Assembly: GCA_001898505.1 (NCBI GenBank)
Contig: MKTZ01000016.1
Span: 176,374 to 240,373 of the forward strand
Source of the DNA: Sphingobacteriales bacterium 50-39
Lineage (GTDB): Bacteria > Bacteroidota > Bacteroidia > Chitinophagales > Chitinophagaceae
Direction of reading: 5' to 3'
DNA length: 64,000 nucleotides
Position 1 is the first letter of the stretch. The number at the start of each line of letters is the position of its first letter. The notes below the pieces were generated by a model. The model had not been told where the DNA came from. It saw only the letters and a list, made by a program, of their open reading frames with translations, and ran no database searches. The position numbers and the translations under genes were made by a program. This document shows positions 19,037-27,540 of the stretch, piece by piece.

Positions 19037-19330
19037 TTAGCTCTTCTTAGGAGACTTGGTGTCCTTGTTCTCCTTGAACCGCTTGTCGGCCGTACCATCC
19101 TTCTTCAGATGAACGGGCTTGGCGGCGGCGGCGTCCTTGTTAGCCTTATAACGCATGTCGGGCGTACCGTCCTTTTTTGTCGGACCAGCGGCTGCAGCGG
19201 GGGCCTTGGTGGTGGCAGTGGTCGCAGGCTTGGTAGCCTTTTCGGGTTTTGCCTTTGCGGGAGTAGTCTGGGCGAAAGTCATGCCGGTGAGTGCCATTAA
19301 TAAGCTTGCAACTAGAAAAAGCTTTTTCAT
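19037..19330 (-). CDS. Small secreted Lys/Ala-rich protein with a duplicated KKDGT motif
   Basis: A 97-residue protein with a signal peptide (about 1-20, TFA then Q). A Thr/Lys/Ala/Pro-rich linker follows, then two related 15-residue units: KKDGTPDMRYKANKD at 52-66 and KKDGTADKRFKENKD at 76-90. This KKDGTPDxRYKxNK unit recurs in small secreted Bacteroidota proteins of unknown role. It is strongly basic. It is 30 nt upstream of the histidine-rich gene on the same strand, so the two may share a transcript. Two hairpins lie in its 5' region. Confidence 0.72.
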   Translation of the reverse strand: MKKLFLVASLLMALTGMTFAQTTPAKAKPEKATKPATTATTKAPAAAAGPTKKDGTPDMRYKANKDAAAAKPVHLKKDGTADKRFKENKDTKSPKKS

Positions 19331-19643
19331 TTTTAAGGAGTTTTAGTGTGCTCCGGGTCTGGTTTAATCCGAAATGTACCCATCCCCGGAGCACGGTTTA
19401 TGATGGGCCTTCCGCCGGCGAACCCGTGGTTCGCCTTGATCTGAACGATTTCTATGTGAATTTATTTAAATGCAACAGCGCCGCCAAAAAAAATCAATCC
19501 CCCCTGGACAGGGTTCCTCTTCTTTAACCACGTATTAACAATTGATTGTATATTAGAAAGATGCGAAATATTTTCTCCATTCTTAACTAGTACTTAACCA
19601 TTTTCCTAAATTAGTAAGAACAAAGCATAGCAATTTTGCATCC
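19331..19643. other. Intergenic region with two inverted repeats
   Basis: 313 nt between divergent genes. A 10-bp inverted repeat GTGCTCCGGG (19348-19357) / CCCGGAGCAC (19385-19394) and a perfect 8-bp hairpin GGCGAACC-CGT-GGTTCGCC (19417-19435) lie in the likely 5' leader of the 97-residue protein. The half next to the kinase gene is AT-rich with several TTAAC repeats and presumably holds its promoter, but no perfect -7 box was found. Confidence 0.5.
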
Positions 19644-20915
19644 ATGCGTTCATCTACATTAAAATGGATCGTCCTGTCCGCCACCCTGCTGGCGGCCATC
19701 ATCATAACGGTCCAGCTTTACTGGCTGAATATGGTCTATTCTTTGGAACAGCGCCAGTTCAACATTAGCGTAGTAAAGAGCGTACGAGGTCTCTTCGAGG
19801 ACTTGAAAATGAACGATGCTCCCGGGACCAGCCTGCAGGAGCTGATCAAGAACCCGGGCAATAACTATTTTCTTGTCAAGGCGGATACCATCCCTCAAAA
19901 GGACTCCCTGTCCTTCTATCTCCAGCAGGAATTTGCGCTCTTTGGCGTCCTAACGGACTGTAAGTTGGGCGCCTACAGCAATACCGAGAAAAAATTCGTA
20001 TACGAGGAGTTCCTCCCCTCCCCCGCCTCGCGGTATGCAGCCTCCAAGATCGCTTTAAAGGACATGCCGGTGACGGCGGATCGTTCCGACTATATCCTGC
20101 TTTATTTCCCCCATCGTCACGAGTATATTCTGGAGCAGATGGACTTTTGGATCGTCAGCAGCGCGATCCTCTTCATCGCCCTGATCGGGCTGGCAATCAG
20201 CCTTTTCTACTTCTATCGTCAGAAGTTCCTGGCGGAAATACAAAAGGATTTTGTCAACAACTTTACGCACGAGTTCAAGACCCCGCTGGCCGTTATGAAG
20301 ATAGCTTCCGGCGTACTTGCCCAGGATAATATCCTCCACCAGCCGGATAGGCTCGAGCGTTATGTCACGATTATAAAAAATCAGACGGAACATCTACAGA
20401 ACCAGGTGGAACGGCTTTTGAAGGCAGCTTCTTCAGAGTCCAAGAACCTGCCTATAAAAAAGGAACATATCGACGCCAACCAGCTGATCGAGCAGGCCCT
20501 TAGCAAGGTGCAACCGCTGATAGAAGAAAAAAGGGCGAAGATCGAGCTGAAGATGGAAGACAGCAGGGGGGAGCTACATGCGGATAAGGCCCACCTGGAG
20601 CTGGCGGTGGTCAATTTGCTGGAAAACGCCCTGAAATATTCCGCCGAACCCCGGATCGTCGTGGAAACGGGCAGTGCGGAGGATGAATTCTTTATTTCCG
20701 TGAAAGATAATGGCGTAGGCATTGAAAAAAAATACTTGAAAAGCATCTTTAAGAAGTTTTATCGCGTACCTACTGGTGATATCCACAATGTAAAAGGATT
20801 CGGCCTGGGACTAAATTTCGTCAAAAGGATCATCGACGCCCATAATGGAAAGATCCGTGTCAACAGTCTCCCCGGCATCGGTACAGAGTTCCGATTATTT
20901 ATTCCTCTCAACTAA
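19644..20915 (+). CDS. Sensor histidine kinase
   Basis: A 423-residue membrane kinase. Transmembrane helices lie at about 8-28 and 170-192 and flank a periplasmic sensor of ~140 residues. The HisKA box has FTHEFKTPL with phospho-acceptor His209. The N box (NLLENALKYS), G1 (DNGVGIE), F (KKFYRV) and G2 (GFGLGLNFV) boxes of the ATPase domain are intact. No HAMP domain is obvious. It is followed after 6 nt by its response regulator, and the pair precedes the first RND efflux operon by 212 nt. The RprX-like architecture fits Bacteroidota. The signal is unknown; metal or envelope stress is inferred from context. Confidence 0.92.
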   Translation: MRSSTLKWIVLSATLLAAIIITVQLYWLNMVYSLEQRQFNISVVKSVRGLFEDLKMNDAPGTSLQELIKNPGNNYFLVKADTIPQKDSLSFYLQQEFALFGVLTDCKLGAYSNTEKKFVYEEFLPSPASRYAASKIALKDMPVTADRSDYILLYFPHRHEYILEQMDFWIVSSAILFIALIGLAISLFYFYRQKFLAEIQKDFVNNFTHEFKTPLAVMKIASGVLAQDNILHQPDRLERYVTIIKNQTEHLQNQVERLLKAASSESKNLPIKKEHIDANQLIEQALSKVQPLIEEKRAKIELKMEDSRGELHADKAHLELAVVNLLENALKYSAEPRIVVETGSAEDEFFISVKDNGVGIEKKYLKSIFKKFYRVPTGDIHNVKGFGLGLNFVKRIIDAHNGKIRVNSLPGIGTEFRLFIPLN

Positions 20916-20921
20916 GAAATT

Positions 20922-21623
20922 ATGCAACAACCCCCTAAAGTAAAAGTGCTGCTGGCTGAAGACGATCTTTCACTCGGATATGTAATAAAGGACAACCTCA
21001 TCGATGCGGGCTATGACGTAGTGCTTTGCCCGGATGGACAGTCGGCTATCGATAAGTTCGATAAGAATGAATTTGGCATTTGCCTGCTGGATGTCATGAT
21101 GCCCAACAAGGACGGATTTGCCGTTGCCAAAAAGATCCGGCAGCAGAGCGACATGGTACCCATCCTTTTTATCACGGCAAAGTCCATGGAAGAAGATAAG
21201 ATCAAGGGATTCCAGAGCGGCGCCGACGACTATATCACCAAACCCTTTAGCATCCAGGAGCTGCTGATGCGTATGGAGGTGTTCCTCCGCAGGACCCGGA
21301 GAATGCACTCGGATAAATCCGTATCCTTCAACATAGGCAACCTCCAGTTCTCCTACACTGACCTCAAGCTCACCATCGACAAAGAAATATTCAATCTTAC
21401 TCAAAAGGAGGCCGATCTACTTAAATTCCTCTGCGAACACTCCAATCGTATCCTGAAGAGAGAAGAGGTTTTGTTGAATGTCTGGGGCAAGGATGATTAC
21501 TTCCTGGGTAGAAGCATGGACGTGTTCATTACCAAACTGAGAAAATACTTCAAGGCCGATCCGGATGTGAACCTCGAGACAATCCATGGCGTAGGCTTCC
21601 GTTTCAATACTCCACAGGCATAG
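20922..21623 (+). CDS. OmpR/PhoB-family response regulator
   Basis: A 233-residue regulator. The receiver domain (about 7-122) has acidic pocket residues in AEDD, phospho-acceptor Asp57 in CLLDVMMPNKDG, and the conserved Lys in FITAKS. The C-terminal winged-helix DNA-binding domain (about 135-230) has LTQKEADLLKFLCEHSNRI and the GVGFRF end. It is co-transcribed with the kinase (6-nt gap). It is the likely regulator of the downstream RND operon, by position only. Confidence 0.95.
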   Translation: MQQPPKVKVLLAEDDLSLGYVIKDNLIDAGYDVVLCPDGQSAIDKFDKNEFGICLLDVMMPNKDGFAVAKKIRQQSDMVPILFITAKSMEEDKIKGFQSGADDYITKPFSIQELLMRMEVFLRRTRRMHSDKSVSFNIGNLQFSYTDLKLTIDKEIFNLTQKEADLLKFLCEHSNRILKREEVLLNVWGKDDYFLGRSMDVFITKLRKYFKADPDVNLETIHGVGFRFNTPQA

Positions 21624-21687
21624 GTGATTCTCGCTAAAACACAATAACTTAACATTTTATTTAGGCAACCCGGGGCTTAATAAGCGT

Positions 21688-21695
21688 TATGTTTG
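21688..21695 (+). promoter_or_regulatory. Distal -7 box upstream of the first RND operon
   Basis: TATGTTTG fits TAnnTTTG. A start here would give a leader of about 130 nt that includes the inverted repeat at 21714-21749. Confidence 0.35.
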
Positions 21696-21713
21696 CCCCC
21701 GCTCAGTCCCTGG

Positions 21714-21749
21714 ATGGCATATATGTTGCATTTTACATATATATGCCAT
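21714..21749. repeat. Long AT-rich inverted repeat upstream of the first RND operon
   Basis: ATGGCATATATGT pairs with ACATATATATGCCAT across a 9-nt spacer; the arms differ by a 2-nt insertion. There is no T-run, so it is not a simple terminator. It could be a regulator site or an RNA stem in the leader. Confidence 0.6.
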
Positions 21750-21800
21750 TCTGTCGCTGGATAAATGAGTACTTAACCCCTGATTAACATTAAAATAAAA

Positions 21801-21808
21801 TAAGTTTG
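21801..21808 (+). promoter_or_regulatory. Proximal -7 box for the first RND operon
   Basis: TAAGTTTG fits TAnnTTTG exactly and lies 27 nt before the ATG of the TolC-family gene. Confidence 0.45.
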
Positions 21809-21835
21809 CGCACTCATTAACGCTAACTATAACCT

Positions 21836-23110
21836 ATGCAGAAAAAATGGATCGTACTGATCTTAGGTTCTTTTTTTATTAATCTACTCGTAGAAGCCCA
21901 ACCCCGTCAGGATTCCTTACGCCTGACCTTGCCCGAGGCTGAAAAAATGTTTTTGGACAGCAACTATCAATTATTGGCGGCCAGGTACAACATTGACGCC
22001 AGTAAGGCCCTGATCATCCAGGCCAGGCTGTGGCCCAATCCCAATTTTTCTATCGGTCATACGCTCTACTCCGGCACATTGAAGCAATTCTTCCCATTGG
22101 GTGTCAATGACGAGACCACCGCGGGCCTTTCGCAGCTGATATTGCTGGCCGGCAAGCGCAACAAACAGGTGAAGCTGGCGCAGGCGGGTGCGCAGCTCAC
22201 GGAATACCAGTTCTTCGACCTGATGCGCACCCTGAAGTATACTTTGCGGACGGATTTCTTCCAAATTTACTACCTGCAGCAGTCGGCTAAAGTATATGAC
22301 GAAGAGATACGAGCCCTCCAGCAAATCGTCCATGCATTTAACGAACAGGCAGGGAAAGGGTATATTGCCGAAAAAGAAGTGATCCGCATACGCGCCCAGC
22401 TATACAGCTTCCAGAGCGAATACAGCGACCTCCTCGTCCAGATCAACGCGGTTCAAAGCGAGCTGCGGCTGATATTGCAGGCAAAACCCTCCGTATTTAT
22501 CAACCCTGCCACTGACTCCATGGTGCTGGATAAGCTGGACCCCACGCAATTCCCAATGACTACGTTGATGGATTCGGCCTACCGCAATCGCACGGACCTG
22601 CAGATCGCGCGAACCAATACGAATATCAGCCGGCTGAATTATGACTATCAGAAGGCCCTCGCCGTGCCCGACCTGAGCCTTTCGGTGGGATACGACGAGG
22701 CGGGCAGCTTCCTGAACAACTATGTGGGCATCGGCGCCTCCATCGACCTGCCCTTCTTCAATCGCAACCAGGGCAATATCAAGTCTGCCAAAGTCCAGAT
22801 AGCCAGCGCGCTCGCCTCACAGAAGAGCACGCAGGCCACGGTAGAAGAGAATGTATCGGCGTCACTGCAAAAAGCTTTTGCCCAGGACAAGCTTTACCGT
22901 ACCATCGACCCGAAGTTCCAGGGAGACTTCCAAAGACTGCTGCATGAAGTGGTGACGAATTATCAGAAACGGAATATCAGCCTCCTGGATTTCCTGGACT
23001 TTTACGATTCGTACAAGCAGAATACGCTGCAGCTGAATTCTATCCAGTTAAACAGGGTCAGCGCTTTCGAGGATATCAATTATTACACTGGCACCAACTT
23101 CTTTAACTGA
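21836..23110 (+). CDS. TolC/CzcC-family outer-membrane efflux protein (operon 1)
   Basis: A 424-residue outer-membrane factor with a signal peptide (about 1-21). Two repeats of the OEP fold follow (RLTLPEAEKMFLDSNYQLLAARYNID, and the later half with LALPDLSL-like and NRNQGNIKSAK motifs), predicted mostly helical coiled-coil. It is the first gene of a tolC-adaptor-pump operon (31 and 59 nt gaps). It would form the exit duct for the RND pump. Its paralogue is the protein at 34938-36227, with which it shares the NRNQGNIKSA motif and the gene order. Confidence 0.93.
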   Translation: MQKKWIVLILGSFFINLLVEAQPRQDSLRLTLPEAEKMFLDSNYQLLAARYNIDASKALIIQARLWPNPNFSIGHTLYSGTLKQFFPLGVNDETTAGLSQLILLAGKRNKQVKLAQAGAQLTEYQFFDLMRTLKYTLRTDFFQIYYLQQSAKVYDEEIRALQQIVHAFNEQAGKGYIAEKEVIRIRAQLYSFQSEYSDLLVQINAVQSELRLILQAKPSVFINPATDSMVLDKLDPTQFPMTTLMDSAYRNRTDLQIARTNTNISRLNYDYQKALAVPDLSLSVGYDEAGSFLNNYVGIGASIDLPFFNRNQGNIKSAKVQIASALASQKSTQATVEENVSASLQKAFAQDKLYRTIDPKFQGDFQRLLHEVVTNYQKRNISLLDFLDFYDSYKQNTLQLNSIQLNRVSAFEDINYYTGTNFFN

Positions 23111-23141
23111 TCTATTACATTTCCATTTAAAAAACGTTCAG

Positions 23142-24257
23142 ATGAACCATACTTTTAAACAATATGCGGTCCATTGCATGATAGCTTCCTCTGCCATATT
23201 GTTTTTTGCATTACCCGGCTGTAAAGGCGGCAGCGCGGAAAGTCCCGCCGCCGGGAAAAACTCATTCGTGCTGCCCGACAGCATTGCAAAGACGATCCGT
23301 ATCGACAGCGTCACCTCATCCCGGGTGATGAACTCCATTACCCTCACCGGCAAAGTAACTTTCAACGATGACAATGTAGCCAAGATCTACCCCCTGGTCA
23401 GCGGCAATATCTCAGATATCAGGGTCATGCTGGGTGACTATGTACAGCAGGGGCAGACCCTGGCGCTGATCCGCAGCTCGGAAATGGCGGGCTATAGCAA
23501 TGATCTGGTCACCGCTCAGACCAATATAGCGGTCACCAAAAAGAGCCTGGATGCGACAAAGGATATGTTAAAGAGCGGTCTTGCCTCGGTGAGGGATTCC
23601 ATTGCCGCGCAGGCCGCTTATGATCAGGCTGAGGCGGCCCTTAGAAAAGCGCAGCAGGTGCTGCAGCTCAATGGAGGCAGTCTCAATGGCCAATACCAGG
23701 TCAAGACCCCCATCAGCGGCTTTGTCGTGGAAAAGCAGGCCACCAACAATATGGCTATCCGTACCGACAACAGCAACAATCTGTTCACCATCTCCGATCT
23801 GAAAAATGTCTGGATCATCGCCAATGTATACGAATCCAGCATCGCATTGATAAAATCCGGCGACAGCGTCAATGTGACGACACTCTCCTACCCCGGCAGG
23901 ATATTCAGAGGCAAGGTGGACAAGATCATGAATGTGCTGGACCCGACCAACAAGGTCATGAAAGTACGTATCGTATTGCCCAATCCGGATTACCTGCTCA
24001 AACCGGAGATGTTTGCCAATGTGATGCTGAACAATACAGAGAACAAGCGGATGCTCTCCATCCCCAGCACGGCGCTGATCTTCGACAACAGCCAGTATTA
24101 TGTGCTGGTGTATAAGAGCCCTTCCGATATCAAGATACGTCCTGTACAGGTGGAGAGTACGATAGGCGATAAGACATATATATCGGGCGGTCTTTCCGAA
24201 GGCGAGAAAGTCATCGGATCGCAGGCCTTGTTGATCTATCAGGAACTGAACAGTTAG
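23142..24257 (+). CDS. RND periplasmic adaptor, CzcB/CusB-like lipoprotein (operon 1)
   Basis: A 371-residue membrane-fusion protein. The N-terminus has a lipobox (LPGC, about Cys26), so it is probably anchored in the inner membrane. The barrel-sandwich (lipoyl-like) motifs VSGNISDIRVMLGDYVQQGQ and TPISGFVVEKQA flank an alpha-helical hairpin (about 110-180). A beta-barrel and a membrane-proximal domain follow. No His- or Met-rich metal-binding tail is seen. It links the RND pump to the TolC duct. Confidence 0.92.
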   Translation: MNHTFKQYAVHCMIASSAILFFALPGCKGGSAESPAAGKNSFVLPDSIAKTIRIDSVTSSRVMNSITLTGKVTFNDDNVAKIYPLVSGNISDIRVMLGDYVQQGQTLALIRSSEMAGYSNDLVTAQTNIAVTKKSLDATKDMLKSGLASVRDSIAAQAAYDQAEAALRKAQQVLQLNGGSLNGQYQVKTPISGFVVEKQATNNMAIRTDNSNNLFTISDLKNVWIIANVYESSIALIKSGDSVNVTTLSYPGRIFRGKVDKIMNVLDPTNKVMKVRIVLPNPDYLLKPEMFANVMLNNTENKRMLSIPSTALIFDNSQYYVLVYKSPSDIKIRPVQVESTIGDKTYISGGLSEGEKVIGSQALLIYQELNS

Positions 24258-24267
24258 TACCCCCGAC

Positions 24268-24304
24268 CTCCCGACCACTCCTGCCAATACTCCCGACCAC
24301 TCCT
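24268..24304. repeat. Short direct repeat between adaptor and pump genes
   Basis: CTCCCGACCACTCCT occurs twice (24268-24282 and 24290-24304), 22 nt apart, with a partial third copy just upstream. It lies immediately before the RND pump start. Confidence 0.7.
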
Positions 24305-24316
24305 AAATGACGACCA

Positions 24317-27300
24317 ATGAATAAAGTTTTAAAAGGAATTCTCGCCTTTTCACTTAAAAATAAATATTTCATCTTCTTCGCCACTGCGCTGCTGGCCGTC
24401 TATGGGTTCTTCACCTTTCAAAAGATGCCTATCGAGGCCTTTCCGGACGTCACCAATACGGAGATCACCATCATTACCCAATGGCCGGGGCGAAGCGCGG
24501 AAGAAGTAGAAAAATTCGTTACCATTCCCATCGAGATCACGCTGAACCCGGTGCAGAAAAAGACGAGCCTCCGGAGCACCAGCATCTTTGGCCTCTCTGT
24601 CGTAAAGCTCATTTTCGAGGACGAGGTCACGGACAGTTATGCCCGTCTGCAGGTCAACAATTTATTGCCTAACGCCGAGCTCCCGGATAATGTCAACCCG
24701 CAGGTACAGCCGCCCACAGGTCCCACGGGAGAAGTATATCGCTATACCCTCGAGAGCAGTTTCCGGGACCCACGGGAGCTAAAGACGATGCAGGACTGGG
24801 TAGTGGATCGCGAGCTTCGTTCGGTGCCGGGCATCGCGGACATCGTCAGCTTTGGCGGTATGGTAAAGACCTATGAGATCCGGGCCAATCCCCAAAAGCT
24901 GGCCGACATGGGCATCACGCCGCTGGATATATCCAATGCGGTGAGCAAGAACAATATCAATATCGGCGGGGATGTCATCAATAAGAATTCCCAGGCCTAT
25001 GTGGTAAGGGGCATCGGTATCCTGAACGACATCAACGAGATCAAAAATATCATCGTCGAGAACATCAACGGTATTCCTATCCTGGTCAAGGACATCGCGG
25101 ATGTGGAGATATCCAATCTTCCCCGTCTGGGAGAAGTTGGCCGGACGGATGCCAATGACAGTACGGGCACCCGGATATTACGGAACAACCCGGATGCGGT
25201 GGAAGGCATCGTGCTGATGCGAAAGGGAGAAAATCCGGATGAAGTGATCAAGGGGCTGAAGGCAAAGATCAAAAAGCTGAATGACAGGGTGCTGCCGCCG
25301 GACACACGTATCGTTCCTTTCTACAACCGGGAGGACCTTATCCATTATGCCACCCATACGGTATTGCACAACCTGATAGAGGGTATATTGCTGGTGACAC
25401 TGATCGTATCCCTGTTCATGTTCAACTGGCGGACGACGCTGATCGTGTCAATCATTATTCCCCTTTCGCTGCTGTTCGCCTTTATCTGTCTGCACCTGAT
25501 GGGTATGTCCGCGAACCTGTTGTCCCTGGGCGCTATCGACTTTGGGATCATCATCGACGGCGCGGTGGTGATGGTGGAAGGACTGTTCGTGCTATTGGAT
25601 CATAAAGCCAAAGAGATCGGTATGGACCGGTTCAACCGCCTGTCCAAAATGGGGATGATACGGAGGAAAGGCGCGGAGCTGGGAAAAGCGATCTTCTTTA
25701 CCAAGCTGATCATCATCACGGCGCTCCTCCCTATTTTCTCCTTCCAGAAGGTCGAAGGAAAACTGTTCTCTCCTCTGGCCTATACGCTTGGATTTGCCTT
25801 GCTGGGAGCCCTGATCTTTACATTGACCCTGGTACCTGTACTGGTAAATGTACTGCTTCGAAAAAATGTCCGGGAAAAACACAATCCTTTTACGCATTTC
25901 CTGCAGGCGAGGGTCATGGGCGGGTTCCGGTTTGTTTTCCGGCATAAGAAGGCTTCCATCCTCGTAGCCACGGTTGTGATCGCGATAGGTCTTTATTCCT
26001 TCAAGTTCCTTGGATCGGAGTTCCTGCCGGAGCTAAACGAAGGGTCTATCTGGGTGCGCGCTACCCTTCCCTATAGCATCTCCCTGGACACATCGGTCGT
26101 CAGGGCGCAACAAATGCGGGCCATCATGGTGCGATTCCCACAGGTGAAAAGAGTGATGTCACAGACGGGTCGACCGGATGATGGAACGGACGTGGCGGGC
26201 TTTTACAACAACGAGTTCGGAGTACAGTTATATCCGCAGGAGGAGTGGAAGCCGGAGATAACCAAGGACGAGCTCATCGAGCAGATGCGTCAGGCCTTGT
26301 CCGTGGTGCCGGGCGCCGACCTGAACTTTTCGCAGCCCATCATGGACAATGTGGAAGAAGCCGTGTCGGGGGTAAAAGGTTCTATTTGTGTAAAGATCTT
26401 TGGGGATTCCCTCAACTATATGGAGGGGCAGTCCAACAAAGTATATGAGATATTGAAGAATATCCGGGGTATCGAAGACCTGGGGGTTATCAAGAACATC
26501 GGTCAGCCCGAGCTGGACATCGACCTGAATCAAAGCAGGATGGCCATCTATGGGGTATCTGCGGCCGACGCCAATGCGGTCATCGAAATGGCCATCGGCG
26601 GCAAGGCGGTGACACAGCTGTATGAGGGCGTCCGGAAATTCGATATCCGTATCAGATTCCCCGAGAACTCCCGTGCGACGGAGGAAGATATCGGCAATCT
26701 GCTGGTGCCCACGCAATCCGGCTCCAAAGTGCCTATCCGGGAGATTGCCCGGATCAGCCAGAAGACCGGGCCCTGTCTTATCTTCCGGGATGACAATGAG
26801 CGCTATTCCGCCGTCAAGTTCTCCGTACGGGGAAGGGATATGGGCAGCACCATTGCCGAGGCACAGGAAAAGGTGGATGAAGCGGTAAAACTGAGAAAAG
26901 GCTATACGATGGTTTGGCAGGGTGATTTCGAGAACCAGCAGCGTGCATCGAAACGCCTGACCCAGGTGGTGCCTATCAGCCTGCTGCTGATATTCCTGCT
27001 GCTATTCGTCATGTTCGGCAACCTGAAGGATGCGGGTCTGGTATTCCTCAACGTGCCCTGTGCGGTGGTGGGAGGCGTCTTTGCCCTTATGATCACAGGA
27101 ACAAATTTTTCCATATCTGCGGGTATCGGATTTATCGCGCTGTTCGGCATCTGTATCCTGGAAGGAGTATTGCTGATCTCAGCCTTTAAACATAATCTGG
27201 AAAGGATCAAAGGGACCGAAAGTCCGTTGTATACTTCCATCAAGATCGGGGTCAACGATCTGATCCGTCCTGTATTGATGACGGCGCTGATGGCTACCAT

Positions 27301-27487
27301 CGGACTATTGCCGGCGGCCATCTCTACGGGCATTGGTTCTGAAAGTTCCAGACCGCTGGCCAGGGTGGTTATCGGGGGGTTGATATGCGCTACTATCTTT
27401 TCGCTCCTGATCTTCCCGCTGGTGTTCTTCTGGTCCTATCGAAAGGTGGATACCAAGCACCAGGGAGAGGAGAATGCGAAACAATAA
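24317..27487 (+). CDS. CzcA/CusA-family heavy-metal RND efflux pump (operon 1)
   Basis: A 1056-residue inner-membrane proton antiporter with 12 predicted helices and two large periplasmic loops. Helix 4 holds DFGIIIDGAVVMVE, with Asp408, Asp414 and Glu421. This three-acid signature is known for divalent-cation (Co/Zn/Cd-type) HME-RND pumps, unlike the Cu/Ag-type CusA. Other family motifs are FPDVTNTEITIITQWPG near residue 42 and SQPIMDNVEEAVSGVKG. Length and order fit CzcA. The metal specificity is inferred from the helix-4 motif only. The convergent copy at 30641-33802 is a close paralogue. Confidence 0.95.
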   Translation: MNKVLKGILAFSLKNKYFIFFATALLAVYGFFTFQKMPIEAFPDVTNTEITIITQWPGRSAEEVEKFVTIPIEITLNPVQKKTSLRSTSIFGLSVVKLIFEDEVTDSYARLQVNNLLPNAELPDNVNPQVQPPTGPTGEVYRYTLESSFRDPRELKTMQDWVVDRELRSVPGIADIVSFGGMVKTYEIRANPQKLADMGITPLDISNAVSKNNINIGGDVINKNSQAYVVRGIGILNDINEIKNIIVENINGIPILVKDIADVEISNLPRLGEVGRTDANDSTGTRILRNNPDAVEGIVLMRKGENPDEVIKGLKAKIKKLNDRVLPPDTRIVPFYNREDLIHYATHTVLHNLIEGILLVTLIVSLFMFNWRTTLIVSIIIPLSLLFAFICLHLMGMSANLLSLGAIDFGIIIDGAVVMVEGLFVLLDHKAKEIGMDRFNRLSKMGMIRRKGAELGKAIFFTKLIIITALLPIFSFQKVEGKLFSPLAYTLGFALLGALIFTLTLVPVLVNVLLRKNVREKHNPFTHFLQARVMGGFRFVFRHKKASILVATVVIAIGLYSFKFLGSEFLPELNEGSIWVRATLPYSISLDTSVVRAQQMRAIMVRFPQVKRVMSQTGRPDDGTDVAGFYNNEFGVQLYPQEEWKPEITKDELIEQMRQALSVVPGADLNFSQPIMDNVEEAVSGVKGSICVKIFGDSLNYMEGQSNKVYEILKNIRGIEDLGVIKNIGQPELDIDLNQSRMAIYGVSAADANAVIEMAIGGKAVTQLYEGVRKFDIRIRFPENSRATEEDIGNLLVPTQSGSKVPIREIARISQKTGPCLIFRDDNERYSAVKFSVRGRDMGSTIAEAQEKVDEAVKLRKGYTMVWQGDFENQQRASKRLTQVVPISLLLIFLLLFVMFGNLKDAGLVFLNVPCAVVGGVFALMITGTNFSISAGIGFIALFGICILEGVLLISAFKHNLERIKGTESPLYTSIKIGVNDLIRPVLMTALMATIGLLPAAISTGIGSESSRPLARVVIGGLICATIFSLLIFPLVFFWSYRKVDTKHQGEENAKQ

Positions 27488-27540
27488 TTAAAAAAATATT
27501 CATTTTGAGATTACGCCCGTAGCCATAACTTTACCCTTCT

